In this document: positions 47,527 through 58,959 of the stretch, piece by piece
How the letters are laid out: the number at the start of each line of letters is the position of its first letter
How positions within the stretch are numbered: the first letter of the stretch is position 1
Source of the DNA: Epiperipatus broadwayi
Taxonomy: Eukaryota; Onychophora; Udeonychophora; Euonychophora; Peripatidae
Assembly: GCA_028023455.1 (NCBI GenBank)
Contig: JAQFVV010000064.1
Span: forward strand, 2,637,825-2,701,824
Reading direction: 5' to 3'
Length of the DNA stretch: 64,000 bases
Notes under the pieces: model-generated
What the model was told of the DNA's origin: nothing
What the model saw: only the letters and a program-made list of their open reading frames with translations
Databases searched by the model: none
Made by a program: the position numbers and the translations under genes

Positions 47527-47742
47527 TTAGTTTTTGGAATAAGGGGTGTTAATTTGTTTTATTGAAAGTAACTCACTAGTGGTTTCAGTAGATTCATTTT
47601 CCCCATCTTTTGTGAATGCGTTCATCACTTTAGTAACAGTCGATCTGGAAACATTAAATAGTTCTGCAGTTTTGGACAATGATGCTCCAGCTAATCGGGC
47701 ACCAATTATTTGCCCCCTTTGAAATTCACTCATTTCTGACAT
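47527..47742 (-). pseudogene. Tc1-like transposase N-terminal fragment
   Basis: The minus-strand ORF starts MSEMSEFQRGQIIGARLAGA, then SLSKTAELFNVSRSTVTKVM and NAFTKDGENES. This is the paired-type helix-turn-helix of Tc1 transposases that recognises the terminal repeat (E(L)SEFQRGxIVGARLAGASVxKTAxLFGVSRxTVSKV). The frame departs from the family after about residue 50 and stops. No catalytic DDE part or terminal inverted repeats were found nearby. Confidence 0.85.
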
Positions 47743-47760
47743 TTCTTCTTATAGATTTAG

Positions 47761-48940
47761 GAAACTGATGACACCTTCCTAACAGATACTCCTTATCACC
47801 TCATTAAGGTTCAACCTATAAAAGAAAAAAAGATCTACTTTCAATTGCATGCCACATACTACCAAAATAGTGCTAATTTTACTAATGCTCCTGTTATTTT
47901 GTCTGACCATTATATATCTAAACAATAGTTATCATTTCATTGCAACTCTTATTACTCTTTGATCTCTTTTAAAAACAAACTATTTTTAAAATAAAATCAC
48001 ATCTACTCTATTACAACTACTTCTATTCAAAAACCCCAATGATATGTTGGCTTCAGGTAAGATAAAGATAAAACTTCATAATTTATTGCTTTAAATCTTT
48101 TGCCTTTTAGTAGTAATTGTGTTGAAAAAAAAATTACATTCTTCCAAATCATAAACTATATTGCAAACATCAACTTATTCGCTCAAACCTTTTCACTTTA
48201 TAGCCGTTAATCACTTTCTTAGTTTGTCAACTTTTTGTGTTTTTCAAATTTAGTCAATTATAATTCTTCCATCATTAACATATGACTGAATTTAAACCTA
48301 GTTTACATGATTTTTTTTTCAATTAACATAAATAAAGGCTTTTTATTTGTATATAAAAATCACTAATATATTCTTGTCATGTTTTAAATACATTTTTTAT
48401 ATTTTACTATTTTTACCTATTGTTTTCCATTGGCAATATTACTTTTCCCACTTAATTTAAAATCAAACATCCTTTTTCTTTATAATTTCTCTAATTCAGA
48501 TATTTTCTAACAATTTTCTTTTAGTTTTATAAGTCTTAATTTAGTAATAAGTCATGTTGTTATTATTAGAATTCTTTATTTTTATTTTATCTTCTTATAT
48601 TATTATCTCATTATTAATACAAGGCTTTTAAATTTTCTTACTTCTTTCATAAATAACTACTTTTTTATAGTATATCTGCCAATTTTCCTTGAATAATTCA
48701 TATTTTTTATTAAAATTTATTTTCTTCACTGACTTAACTACTGTTAAAACATATTTTGTTACCCGATAAATTTTTCCCTAATTTCATTTTCATTTTCAGT
48801 GACCTAGGATCATGGGTTTAATATAAATGAATCTATTCGACAATATAATATATATGCATATATTTTTAATAATGTTTCTAACTTTGGACTTTCCAAATGA
48901 AAATCTTTTTATTATGAATATAAAGAATTGGTTTCATTAT
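47761..48940. other. AT-rich region, possible eroded retroelement
   Basis: The stretch 47761-47940 on plus reads TDTPYHLIKVQPIKEKK and NFTNAPVILSDHYISK with stops. It could be a fossil ORF, but I could not assign it. The remainder is AT-rich. Confidence 0.3.
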
Positions 48941-49560
48941 TAACATACGATTTATTTTGCAGAAGTTATTTTGTCATTCACTAATATCATTTCTTATGTT
49001 TAACTTGCAATCAACAACTTCATAATTCCTTTCTTGTGTCACTGTAACATTTCAATTACCCATTATAATTATTAGTTCTTGCATTCATTTTGAATGATTT
49101 GTGCATGATGTCCACTTTTTTCATCAGCATAGTTCCTCAATTAGTGTGCATATCTAAATGAACATGAGATTTCTTGGAATTGAACAATCTAAGCACCAAA
49201 AATTTATAATTTTTGAAAAAGTGTTACTTCGAAAAAAAACTTTTTTTATATTTAAAACAATTTCTACACCATCATGAGAATAAGGGCAACATTTTTCCCC
49301 CCATAATCATAAGCAAGTTCTATAATATCTAGTCATTTCTTTTTCATTTCTTGAAGATACATTTATATTCTCAAACTTGTTCCTACACCTAATATTTCAT
49401 GCAACTATTTTTATCAATATTGTGTTTCAACAGCTTTAAACAAAACACTTGTAATGTAAGTTGATGCCTTCAATCTTGGCCATCTCAGCAAGATGTTTTC
49501 CTGTTTGCTTTATCCTGTAACCTCAACTGCAATTTCAAATTCAACTGCACACAACAATAA
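48940..49560 (-). mobile_element. Probable LINE endonuclease remnant
   Basis: On minus, decayed frames give LAYDYGGKNVALI (about 49310), SKKSHVHLDMHTN (about 49160) and IMGN-NVTVTQERNYEVVDC, then LNIRNDISE (about 49070-48985). This resembles the EN-domain order GGVAI...GDWNAKVG.ER(N)...G.RN. Multiple stops are present, and conserved residues are partly lost, so confidence is moderate. Confidence 0.42.
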
Positions 49561-49887
49561 ACTGAAAATATTTTACTTGTTTTTTCTTTAATTTTAAATC
49601 AGTCTAAAACTCATCTTAAACTCATATATTAAATGAAATGAGAAAAAAAAAGATATTACACTGATAAGAATAAAAAAAAAGTATAGTAAGACTAAAAAAT
49701 TTATACATACTGTACATACCACTAAAAAGAAAAATTAAAAATGTCTGCTTTGCTATTAAATAATTATTCTTAATTATGAATATAAAATTACATTTAGAAA
49801 AGGGAAGACAAAAAAAATGTAAACCTTATTTACAATATATAATATAATATTTGAATACAAGTATAATATATATATATACTGAACTTT

Positions 49888-50040
49888 AGGAATAATTAGA
49901 AGAGATTTGAACCCAGATTTTCAAGCTCCTTCAGTTATTCACATCATCTTATATGTGATCATGTGTATCAATTATATAAGATAAGAGTGGATAGATAGAT
50001 GAAGGGAGCTTGAAAGTTTGTTCAAATCCCCTCTAATTAA
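49888..50040. repeat. Small foldback, about 40-bp arms
   Basis: TAATTAGAAGAGATTTGAAC...CAAGCTCCTTCAG (49891-49941) pairs with GAAGGGAGCTTGAAAG...CAAATCCCCTCTAATTA (about 49999-50039). Arms are imperfect and the centre is AT-rich. It is flanked by (TA)n on both sides, so it may be a MITE inserted in a TA repeat. Confidence 0.7.
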
Positions 50041-50121
50041 ATATATATATATAGAGAGAGTGCTAATATAGTTTATGATTTATCAGCTTGAAGCTATAGC
50101 ACTTATATAGTGAAAAAACTA

Positions 50122-50670
50122 ATTCATAAAATGTCCACTTATTGTTGAATTTACAGCTACAGGAGAATATTAAATAAAATTAAGAAAACAGTATATTTTG
50201 CAATAAAAATAAATTTATCAAAACAATATCAATTATTTAACAAAAAAAAATGTTCGATGTATGCAGAAAAGAAATAATGTCCGCAATTATACTCAAATTT
50301 AAGATGTTTGTATTGATCTTTCAAATTAACATATTAAATAAAATGAAGCCAAAATATATTTTGCATTAAAAAATGTACATTAAATACAAGAAAGTAAAAC
50401 AAAAATAACCCAATACTTAATATACATTTTCAATTATAAATCTATAAATAATTCAGGCATCATAAATTCAACATTTAAATGCAAACATTTGTTATGGATT
50501 TGCACTTTTGCATACATTAGAATTATTACTGATATTTTTTATATCAGATAGTTGATATTGTTTTCCTAAACAAATAATTTGATTGCAAAATATATTTTTT
50601 TTCTTGATTTTATTTAATCTGTAGCTGTTAATTCAATAACAAATGCAGACATTTTATTTATGGATTACTT
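50122..50670. mobile_element. MITE-like element with about 95-bp inverted repeats
   Basis: The left arm (ATTCATAAAATGTCC at 50124, TTGAATTTACAGCTACAGG, AATAAAATTAAGAAAACAGT, ATATTTTGCAAT) pairs with the right arm (ATTGCAAAATATATTT at 50583, CTTGATTTTATTTAATCTGT, AGCTGTTAATTCAATAAC, ending ACATTTTATTTATGGAT near 50666). The AT-rich interior of about 350 bp has no open frame. Non-autonomous DNA transposon or foldback. Confidence 0.72.
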
Positions 50671-51049
50671 TTTCTTTCATCCAATGGTAAATATTATTTA
50701 AATCAATAAAACTGATAGAAGATATATCATACTAATACCCATATAATGTTTATTAAAACTTGTGGGACATAAAAACACAGGGTAAAGGGAAATGAGATTT
50801 GAATACTGTTCAATAAACAAAAAATAAAAAACAAGCTTGATCATTAGCTTTTAAAATATTATAAATATTATATATTTACAGAAAATCAAAAATGTGGCAT
50901 AAAAGTAACGCATTATTTAATAGTTAAATAATATGTTGCATAAAAGCTAGTAAGACAATGTCAAAAATATATAATTTTACATGCAAACATATATTGAAAA
51001 CAAATCACTGGATAAATGCGTAAATTTATGACAAATAAATATGTAATCA

Positions 51050-51850
51050 ATAAATATCACATGATCACCATTTCCTATGCTTGTTCATAACTGTTATTAA
51101 AACAGGAAAAACTCTCCATGCAGTAGTGCCACTCAGTGCAAACCAGAGTAATCAATGGATGCCAGAAGGCTTGTGCATAAAATCCCTATCTAGTGCCTAC
51201 TCGTCTAATATCCCCAGACTAGTTTCTGGCTTGTAGCGTTTGTCAGTGAGGAGCCTTGGATCTGAGAGCACTGCTAGACCTTAGGATCTAATGCAACTCC
51301 AGCAGCCACCTTTTATCTCTACTTAGCTACAAAACTATGAGAACAAAATTTGAAAGCACAATATTTTCAATCCAAGATCATTAGCTTATATAATCACATA
51401 GATCTGAACTCAGTTCAGTACCCATACATTTTGGTATGTTTGATTCTTTAATAACCATAACCACCACCATCCTATTATGCAGGATTGGTATTAAACAACT
51501 AAACATCATATGATCACCATTTTCTATGCTTGTTCGTAACTGTTATTAAAACAGATCCAAGGCTCCTCACTGACAAAGGTCACAAGCCAGAAATTAGTCT
51601 GGGGATATTGGACAAATAGGCACTAGATAGGGGTTTTATGCACAAGCCTTCTGGCATCCATTGATTACTCTGGCTTGCACTGAGTGGAACTACTGTATGG
51701 AAAATTTTACCTGTTTTAATAACAGTTATAAGCAAGCATAGAAAATGGTGATCATTTGATGCTTAGTGGTTTAGTACCAATCCTGCCTAATAGGATAGTG
51801 ATGGCTATGGTTATTAAAGAACCAAAGAAACCAAAATGTATGGGTACTGA
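51050..51850. mobile_element. Compound family-P array with direct and inverted units
   Basis: A full direct unit starts CACATGATCACCATTTCC (51058) with TTAAAACAGGAAAAACTCTC and ends GCAGGATTGGTATTAAACAA. The next unit start (CATATGATCACCATTTTC, 51508) follows after 450 bp. This then joins an inverted partial unit (ATCCAAGGCTCCTCACTGAC at 51555 through TTTTACCTGTTTTAATAACA and GGTGATCATTTGATG at about 51760), and then another inverted tail (CAATCCTGCCTAATAGGATA to GTATGGGTACTGAAGTGAGT, 51778-51860). Confidence 0.8.
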
Positions 51851-51959
51851 AGTGAGTTCAAATAAATATATAAAGATTTTTAACAAAACTCAATCCCATT
51901 TAGACTTTAATTATATAGAGCTCCATTCCCATAAAGAACATAAATTGCAATAATAATAA

Positions 51960-54430
51960 AAAAATGAGAGATCTCACATACATAGATTAACTTCTCGGCC
52001 CTAAGAAATGATGGTAAAAATCTTATTTATGATAATATAATTGATTAAAGTCTAAAGTTAAAAAGGCTAATATAATTCTTGAAGATAAATAAAACTAATG
52101 AAAAAATTTGTACTAAAAACTTAGATTTAGGTCAAGTAAATTTGATTAACAAAATAGTTTTATAATGGTAAAAAATGTAAGCAGTTAAAGGATAAACAAA
52201 CTTTAATTAAGCGGCCCTGAAATTTGTATGAGATTATTTCGAAAAAGTTTATAACATTAAATGATTATTGTAAAAAAAAATTATCCAATGTCCGTAATCT
52301 AACACATGAATAATTCAAGCAAATAACAGTAATGAGGAACATATCTTCGATAAGCTTGACTTTATTGAATGTTATACTTAATAATTAGAATTTAATTAAC
52401 ACTATAAAGTATACAGCATTCTTCCTTGCAAGAGGTTTTGTTTCTATAGAGTACTGTAATAAAACACAGAATTAGCTTAGAGCCTAATAAAAATGATGCA
52501 AGGACATAAAGTTTATTATGTTTGAAAGAGCCCAATTCTCTGGCTTATGGAGAATATTACGTACCCCTCTTAGTTTTAAAGAATAATTTTTTCACCCCAA
52601 AATAAAAAGATATGCTAATGTCATCAAAATGGAAAGGGAAATGACTCCTAATATTCTTAAATTTAAAAAAAAAACTGTCAAAAGAACGAATACCTCATAA
52701 AATAGTAAAGAATAAAATACAAATTTCTATCATATTAAAAGGTAGAGATCTTCTTTATATTAGATGTGATACAGTGGAGCACACAGCAACTAATTATGAT
52801 GTTGGAGAGTTGTGAAAAATGTAAAAAAATTAAAATTGAATCACTTATGTAGTAATGGATAAAACTAATAATACTAAATATCTGAGGAATTTATGGTCAA
52901 GATAAAATGAATAAAATTTTAGACTATATACAGACACAGAAAAATGATATAATTAAACTCACAGAAACCAAGATAAATACTAATACATCAATTTACACAA
53001 AAGATTCACTGGTTAAACACCATATTGCCTAAAAATAAAATTACAAAAAAAAAAAAAAAAAATCAAGTCAGATATCACATGACCTAATTTAATAAGTGAA
53101 CTCTATATATAACCATATTGCCTAAATAAATCCATTAATAGTCGAGCTAAATAGCAGTGTTATTCAATATTAATTCAGATTTTAAAAAGATTCAGATACT
53201 AACATTGCAGATAAATTATGTAATTTGTTTCTTTCTATTTTCAAAAAGGATTGTATTATTTAATTGCAATTTATTCCATAGCCAAGAGCAAAAATATTTA
53301 TTAATATTCTACATAATAATCAAAACAAACTGATTCAACACCTAGGTATGGTACTATCGGGTGATGATCCTAATTGTACATATAAAGATCTTCCAAAAGA
53401 ATTCAAGGATAAAATGAAAAAAACTATCATTTTTTCATTGCAAAACAAATATTCAGCTAATGCTTACTCATTTTGTAAACATTCGCTAATTTGTTTTTTT
53501 TTTTTATTTCAGATCATAATAATGCTAAAATAGTCTTGCGTTGTTAGCCGAGAGGTATCGCAGCCGCCATGCAAGCAAGTAGTTGGTTGCAGACGGTTGT
53601 GGGTTCGCGTCCCGGTCGATGCTATGACATATGAAAAAAAAAATAATAATAATGCTAAAATAAATGCATTGTTGGTGGTTATTTACTGACTATCTAAGTA
53701 TACAACTAGTTATGAGGAAGATAAAATTTACAAATATTATTTAAGAAAACAAATAATGGATCAATGATCTAATACTTTAGTTACAATTAATTATTATCCA
53801 AGAAGTTCAAATCTACTACCTTGTATAGCATGATATAAAATAATAACAGAAGCTAAATGAATTAAGCAGAGTGAGAGCTAAAGACATTATGATGTGAAAT
53901 TAAATGAAACAGAGGATTTTGGATATACAGAAAATTCTCCATGTCATCTTTTAAGCCAAATTATGAACTAATTAATAATTTACAAAAGAAATATGATAAA
54001 TTATATCACCAAATACAGCAGGATTACCTAACAAAAAAATAAGAAAGCTAGTAACTGATTTATAATTCCTACCAAAATCAATGATTAACTATACCAAAAT
54101 TTATGTCTTATACAAAAGTACAAAGCTAAAAATTCAAAACAAACTTGAATCAGATTTATATAGTGGCAAATATATCTTAAAGATGTTAAAAATAAAGTTT
54201 GACGAGGCTGAAAGTGAAATAAAATCATATGAAAGCATTCGTATGAGTGAGCATTACGAATATATAACTAAACAAAAAATACAGGAAGAGATTAAAAAAT
54301 TGAAGATGAAAATAACTCTTGCAAATGATACAATATCTTCATCTATTCATAAACATTTAGATTATGTGTTGATACGAGCAGTTTGGAAGTGTTATAATCA
54401 GATGTGTTAGGAAAAAATTGATTGGCTACA
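51960..54430 (+). mobile_element. Jockey/CR1-type LINE, 5' part (ORF1 knuckle and EN)
   Basis: Plus frames at about 52745-52815 give RDLLYIRCDTVEHTATNYDV, a decayed CCHC zinc knuckle (second and last Cys changed). At 52895-53015 they give QDKMNKILDYIQTQKNDIIK and LTETKINTNTS, the N-terminal LINE endonuclease segment (..DIi.LtETKi). An ORF at 54081-54410 is helical and charged (ESEIKSYESIRMSEHYEYIT), consistent with the EN-RT linker. A SINE is inserted at 53533. RT-type sequence of a similar LINE lies at 58960-60700, so 54483-58600 may be inserted within one element. Confidence 0.55.
53533..53645 (+). mobile_element. tRNA-derived SINE, copy 3, with 17-bp TSD
   Basis: The body has a tRNA-like A-box (GTTAGCCGAGAGGTATCGCA) and B-box (GTGGGTTCGCGTCCCGG), the 3' tail CGATGCTATGACATATG and an A-rich end. 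It is flanked by a perfect 17-bp duplication ATAATAATGCTAAAATA at 53516-53532 and 53646-53662. The tail matches copies 1 and 2. This is the youngest-looking copy and defines the family ends. Pol III promoter boxes are intact in sequence; it is not a functional tRNA (no acceptor stem). Confidence 0.93.
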
Positions 54431-54482
54431 CATTAATAAAAGATTTTTTATCTAATTACATTTATTGTAACATAATACAAAT

Positions 54483-57400
54483 AAATGTCTAAACATTAGA
54501 CATGAAGTATGAGCAGATCAAAAAATTAATGAATAGAAATGATAAGAAAGACATAGATAAGGAAGTCCAGAAGGTGGAAGAGAATGTTACAGATAAAGTA
54601 GAGAAAGTGAACCATGAGACAGTCTTGATAGGAGACTCACTAATTAAAGGCTGTGGAGATGTAATTACAATAAAATAAAAATAGGTATGTAAGAGTATGG
54701 AGATAAAATTAGAAGGTAAAGAAATGGGAGTAGAGATGTTTATGTTATGATAGGGAGAAATAATGTGTCAAACCCATCGTAGAGAAATGAATGCATACAA
54801 AGAATTGATTGGTAGTTTGAATAATGTTAAATAAAGAATAGGAGTAGTTGGATTACTACCAAGATTTGTTAATAAATATATGTTAGATTGGGCAGACTCT
54901 ATAAATGAGAAGAAAAAATTATGCGACAGAAATAATGTTATGTTTATGAATGTGTGGGATTTTTTAATTAGTAAAAGGGAATTACACAGTAAAGATAGAT
55001 TGTATTTAACAAAACAAGGAAGTGAAGCATTAGGGGTGTGGTTTATGAAAAATATTGTAGTTCAGGAAACTTATAAAGGGGGGAAGCGTTAAATTACAGT
55101 ATTATCAAAAAGAAGGTTAAGAATGAATGGGATATAAAAAATAAATTAGTTGATCCAGATATAAATGTAGATGCAGAAAGGAAATAGATCTGTAAAACTA
55201 AATGATAAATAAACTAATTACAAATGTAATAAGAAGAAAGAATCAAAGGAATTTATAAAAGGATTGTAAGAAATTGTTATAATTGGATATTTGCATGCAC
55301 AAAGTGGTAGGAGACCAGAAAAGTGGTTGGAATTAAACAAAGCAGTTAAAAATGAAGGGTTTGAGGTATTAGCAATAGTGGAAACACATCTAAGAGAAGA
55401 AGAAACATACGCTAGAAAATTTGGTATGGCAGAATATAAACAGAAAAGAAAAACGGGGCAGTGGTATTGGAGTTATATCAAAAAAATATTTAAATACTGT
55501 TAGCTGTCAAGAACATTTGTGGTTTGAGATAAGATTAGGAAGATCAGAGTGGATGGTGGTTATAGTGTATATCGCCACTGGAGATATTCAAACTATAATG
55601 GAGTGGAAGTAGCACATATGAATGCCTAGTTAAGAATATACAAAGTATTAAAAAAAGGGTAAGAAAATAATGGTTATAGGAGATATGAATGGGCATATTG
55701 AAGTAATTGTTGATGTGGATATCAAGAATGAACAACTTTTGAATTTTTTTTTGTCAGAGAATGAATGAGCATTGGAAATTTATCAAATATTTATAAGGGC
55801 CAATAAACATGGTCTAGAAATAATATATTTCATACAATAGATTATGTATTAGTAGAGAAAGAAGGAATGAATAAAGTACGGAAAATTAAAATGTTTGATA
55901 ATGAAGAGAGTGTACATAATAGTGATAATAATTTCTTTATAATAGAAATGGTTAGTAATGTGATGGAAAATAATAAAAGTAGAAAGGATAGTGTAAGATA
56001 TGGATGAAGAATGAATAATAAGAATAAGTTAGAAGAATATAAAATAACAGTAGAAGAAATCATGGCAGAGTTTGTTGGGGATAAATATAAGGATTGGTGT
56101 GGTGAAGTAGAAAAAGTGGCAAATAGGGTTTTATGTGAGAATATTGTAATAAAATAGTGAGAATTAGTAAAAGTATAAAAGAGAGGGGAAAAGCATGCAG
56201 AGAATATAAATGTGCTACTATATAAAATAAAATAAAAGTGAAAAAAATGTTAATATTAAATGGAAACACTATTTTAAAAAAAAAAAATGCCATTAAATAG
56301 TAAATTATTGGAGGATATTAACAAAAGTGGAAGAGATGGAAGTAAAAAAATTTGGAAATATATTAAAAGAAGAAATGTAGGGGAAAGAGAAATAGTACTA
56401 TTAAATGATGAAGAAAAAATGCGTAGTCTAGAGAAGAATTAGAGACAATCTTAAGTAAGTAAGAAATGGATATACAAAAGATGTTAGATATGAAGGACAG
56501 AATGATAATGAACATAAAAGCACATACTAATGGAGATAGTTTTACAGAAAGTGAACTGAACAAGGCAGGTAAGAAGTTGAAAAGTGGAAAGACAAGAGAT
56601 TTAGATGGATGGGCAGCAGTGATCGTGGTGAAATTTGGGATATAGAACAAAATTAAATCTATTATCATGTTTTAATAAGAAGGCACAGAGACAGAATTTC
56701 TAGATAGCTGGAATAATACACGAGTGAGGCCATTATTTAAAGGAAAGGGTGAAGACCATATTATAGACCGATAGCTGTAACATCAGTGTTATATAAAGTT
56801 TTTGCATACATGGTGGCTGGAAAAGTAGCAAAATAAATGGAAGAAAATAATATAGTGGGAGAAATTTAAGGAAGCTGCAGAACGGATAGACATATAAGAG
56901 TTTATTTGTAATCACACAACTTATAGATATGAGTAGGAATGCAGATAGGCAGTTATATATGGTTTTTATAGATATAAAGAAAACATGATAGAATAGAAAT
57001 AGATTATGGGTACGTTTAGTAAATTTGGGAATGGAGCTTTAGTGGATCTTATTAAGAGATTGTATGAAAATAATTACATATCAATTTGAAAATATAGAAT
57101 CAATTAAAGAGTTAAAAATGGGGTGGTACTAAGGCAAGGATGCTCTATGTCACTTATTTTGTTTTTGTTATATTTGAGAGAAGTGGAGAGAACAATAGAA
57201 AGACTAGGAAGAGAGGTAGATACCATTAATAGTGGCAAGAGAGTGTATTCCTTATCAGGTATTTTATTGGCTGATAGCATTTTCTTATGCACAGAAAATA
57301 GTAAAATAAGGAAATTATGCTGAAGACATGTGTAAGGATAGGTAAAGAGATGGAAATTGAATTTAGTGAAGAAAAATCAAAAGTAATGATGATAAATGCT

Positions 57401-58600
57401 GAGGAAAGAGAAGAGAAAGAATTTTTATTGGGGGATATAAAGTTAAATGTAGGGCTGGAACAAGCATTGCTGCTTTTGGCCCCTAGTGTGGATACTTCTG
57501 CGTGTTTATGCAGAAACAGCGCCTCTAGCGGTGGGGGTACACTATTTCCACTATTACCGAAAAAGGATAAATGAAGCAAAGAAAAGAAAAAGACTGATAA
57601 AGAAATTGACAATATTTTCATATAATAAATATGATGTTGCAAAAATTGTATAGAAGGGAGAGGTAGTAGTAGTAGTAGAGTTAACTTATGCTAACGATGC
57701 ATTATTTGCTAGTAAAGGGGTATTAGATTATTTAGAAAAAGTATAAAGAGAAGAAGGAAGACCAACATTAGATGCAGATGTGTAGATGGCAAAGGAGTCA
57801 ATTAAAGAAATGGGATGGTCAAGTTTTTATATGAGAGATGCAAAAAAAGAAAAATGAAAATGTTCACTAGATTGCAATTTATGAATAGTAAGAGAATAGC
57901 CAAAATAGTATTTAATTGGGTTACCAGTAAAGAACAAGCAACAATATGGATGAGAAAGATAGTATGCAGAAGATTTGGATAAAGACTTTATGTCAGTACA
58001 CTTATACTAAAGATAAGATGATTGTGTTAGAATTGTTGACTGTAACAGTGGTAAGGAATGAGATAGAAGAATAGATGCATTAATAAAAAACATAGGGACC
58101 TGGAGAGATGAAGAACTAATATGGAGTGTAAAAAGAGTTTCAATAAATATAGAAGTAAACAGAATATTGGTTGTGAATTAATTTATGATAGTAGCAAAAA
58201 AAATAGTTTACTATTTAAGGCTTGAACAGGATCGTTATTATATACACAGTGTGCAAGTTATGCAAGGAAGGCATGGAAAATATTAGGCATCTGCTAAATG
58301 AATGTAAATGATTATGAACAGAAAGGCTATAAATGATAAAGTTGTGGGGGGATAAATATAAACAAAATTATTATACAGACAGTGGGTTTTTGGTTTTTAT
58401 GCTGGGTTTGGAAAAAGATAAGGAAGGTCTAGATATAAAGGCCATGGAGTGGACAAAGATGATGTTGTGGTAAAGGATAGAGAAGAATGTGGGAAAGACA
58501 GGGTGGGAAATGGAATGGGGGGGGGAAGGTGGCTAACATGTTCCTCTGGGCATAATGGTAGAGAAGATTCCTGACTTTGATAAAGAAGCCATAGTGCATC
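54483..58600 (+). mobile_element. LINE with SGNH-like ORF1, EN, RT and C-terminal zinc motif
   Basis: ORF1 remnant (54500-55090): ETVLIGDSLIKGCGD (the GDS nucleophile block of SGNH/GDSL hydrolases), IGVVGLLPRF, KDRLYLTKQGSEALG (C-terminal His block, here Leu-Tyr, with the His lost). EN: LHAQSGRRPEKWLELNKAVK, EGFEVLAIVETHLREEE (55290-55390), RGSGIGVISKK, CQEHLWFEIRLGRSEWMVVI, IGDMNGHI (about 55675), RANKHGLE. RT: VVLRQGCSMSLILFLLYLRE (57120 on, motif B) and LLADSIFL (57265, catalytic LADD with one Asp replaced by Ser). C-terminus: CKLCKEGMENIRHLLNECK (58247-58305), a C..C....H....C zinc motif. Many stops and frameshifts; dead copy. Confidence 0.82.
57659..57682 (+). repeat. (TAG)n microsatellite
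   Basis: GGTAGTAGTAGTAGTAGAG lies within the LINE remnant, a short simple repeat. Confidence 0.8.
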
Positions 58601-58959
58601 ACATCACATTAACGTGTGATTTTATAAAAAGAAACATCTTGATAAGATTCCAATGACGTATTAGATAAAAAAATAATTTATATTTAGTTGTGGGTTTCAA
58701 TTTTGTTTTAAATTACGTTAAATTTTTTATAAAAAAGACACTATGGACAAATTTTTTAACATTGAAATTTAATCATTTAAAGTATTCATTAATAAAAGAG
58801 TAATGTTTAGTGTAATAAAAGCTAAACAGGCAATAACCATAGAAGACTTATGACATATCTCAGCAGAAGATACTGATTCAAAAAATATTAGGCAGAAAAT
58901 TCTTGACATCAGTTAATAAATAAGAAACTATCAGCTGCACATCACGTTATAAAAGGAAA

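Noticed and set aside
53540-53625. Possible tRNA gene (A- and B-box present)
   Set aside because: No acceptor stem pairing, has A-tail and 17-bp TSD: it is a SINE.
55842-57642. Series of minus-strand ORFs rich in Leu, Phe, Ser and Ile
   Set aside because: They are antisense shadows of the purine-rich plus-strand LINE remnant.
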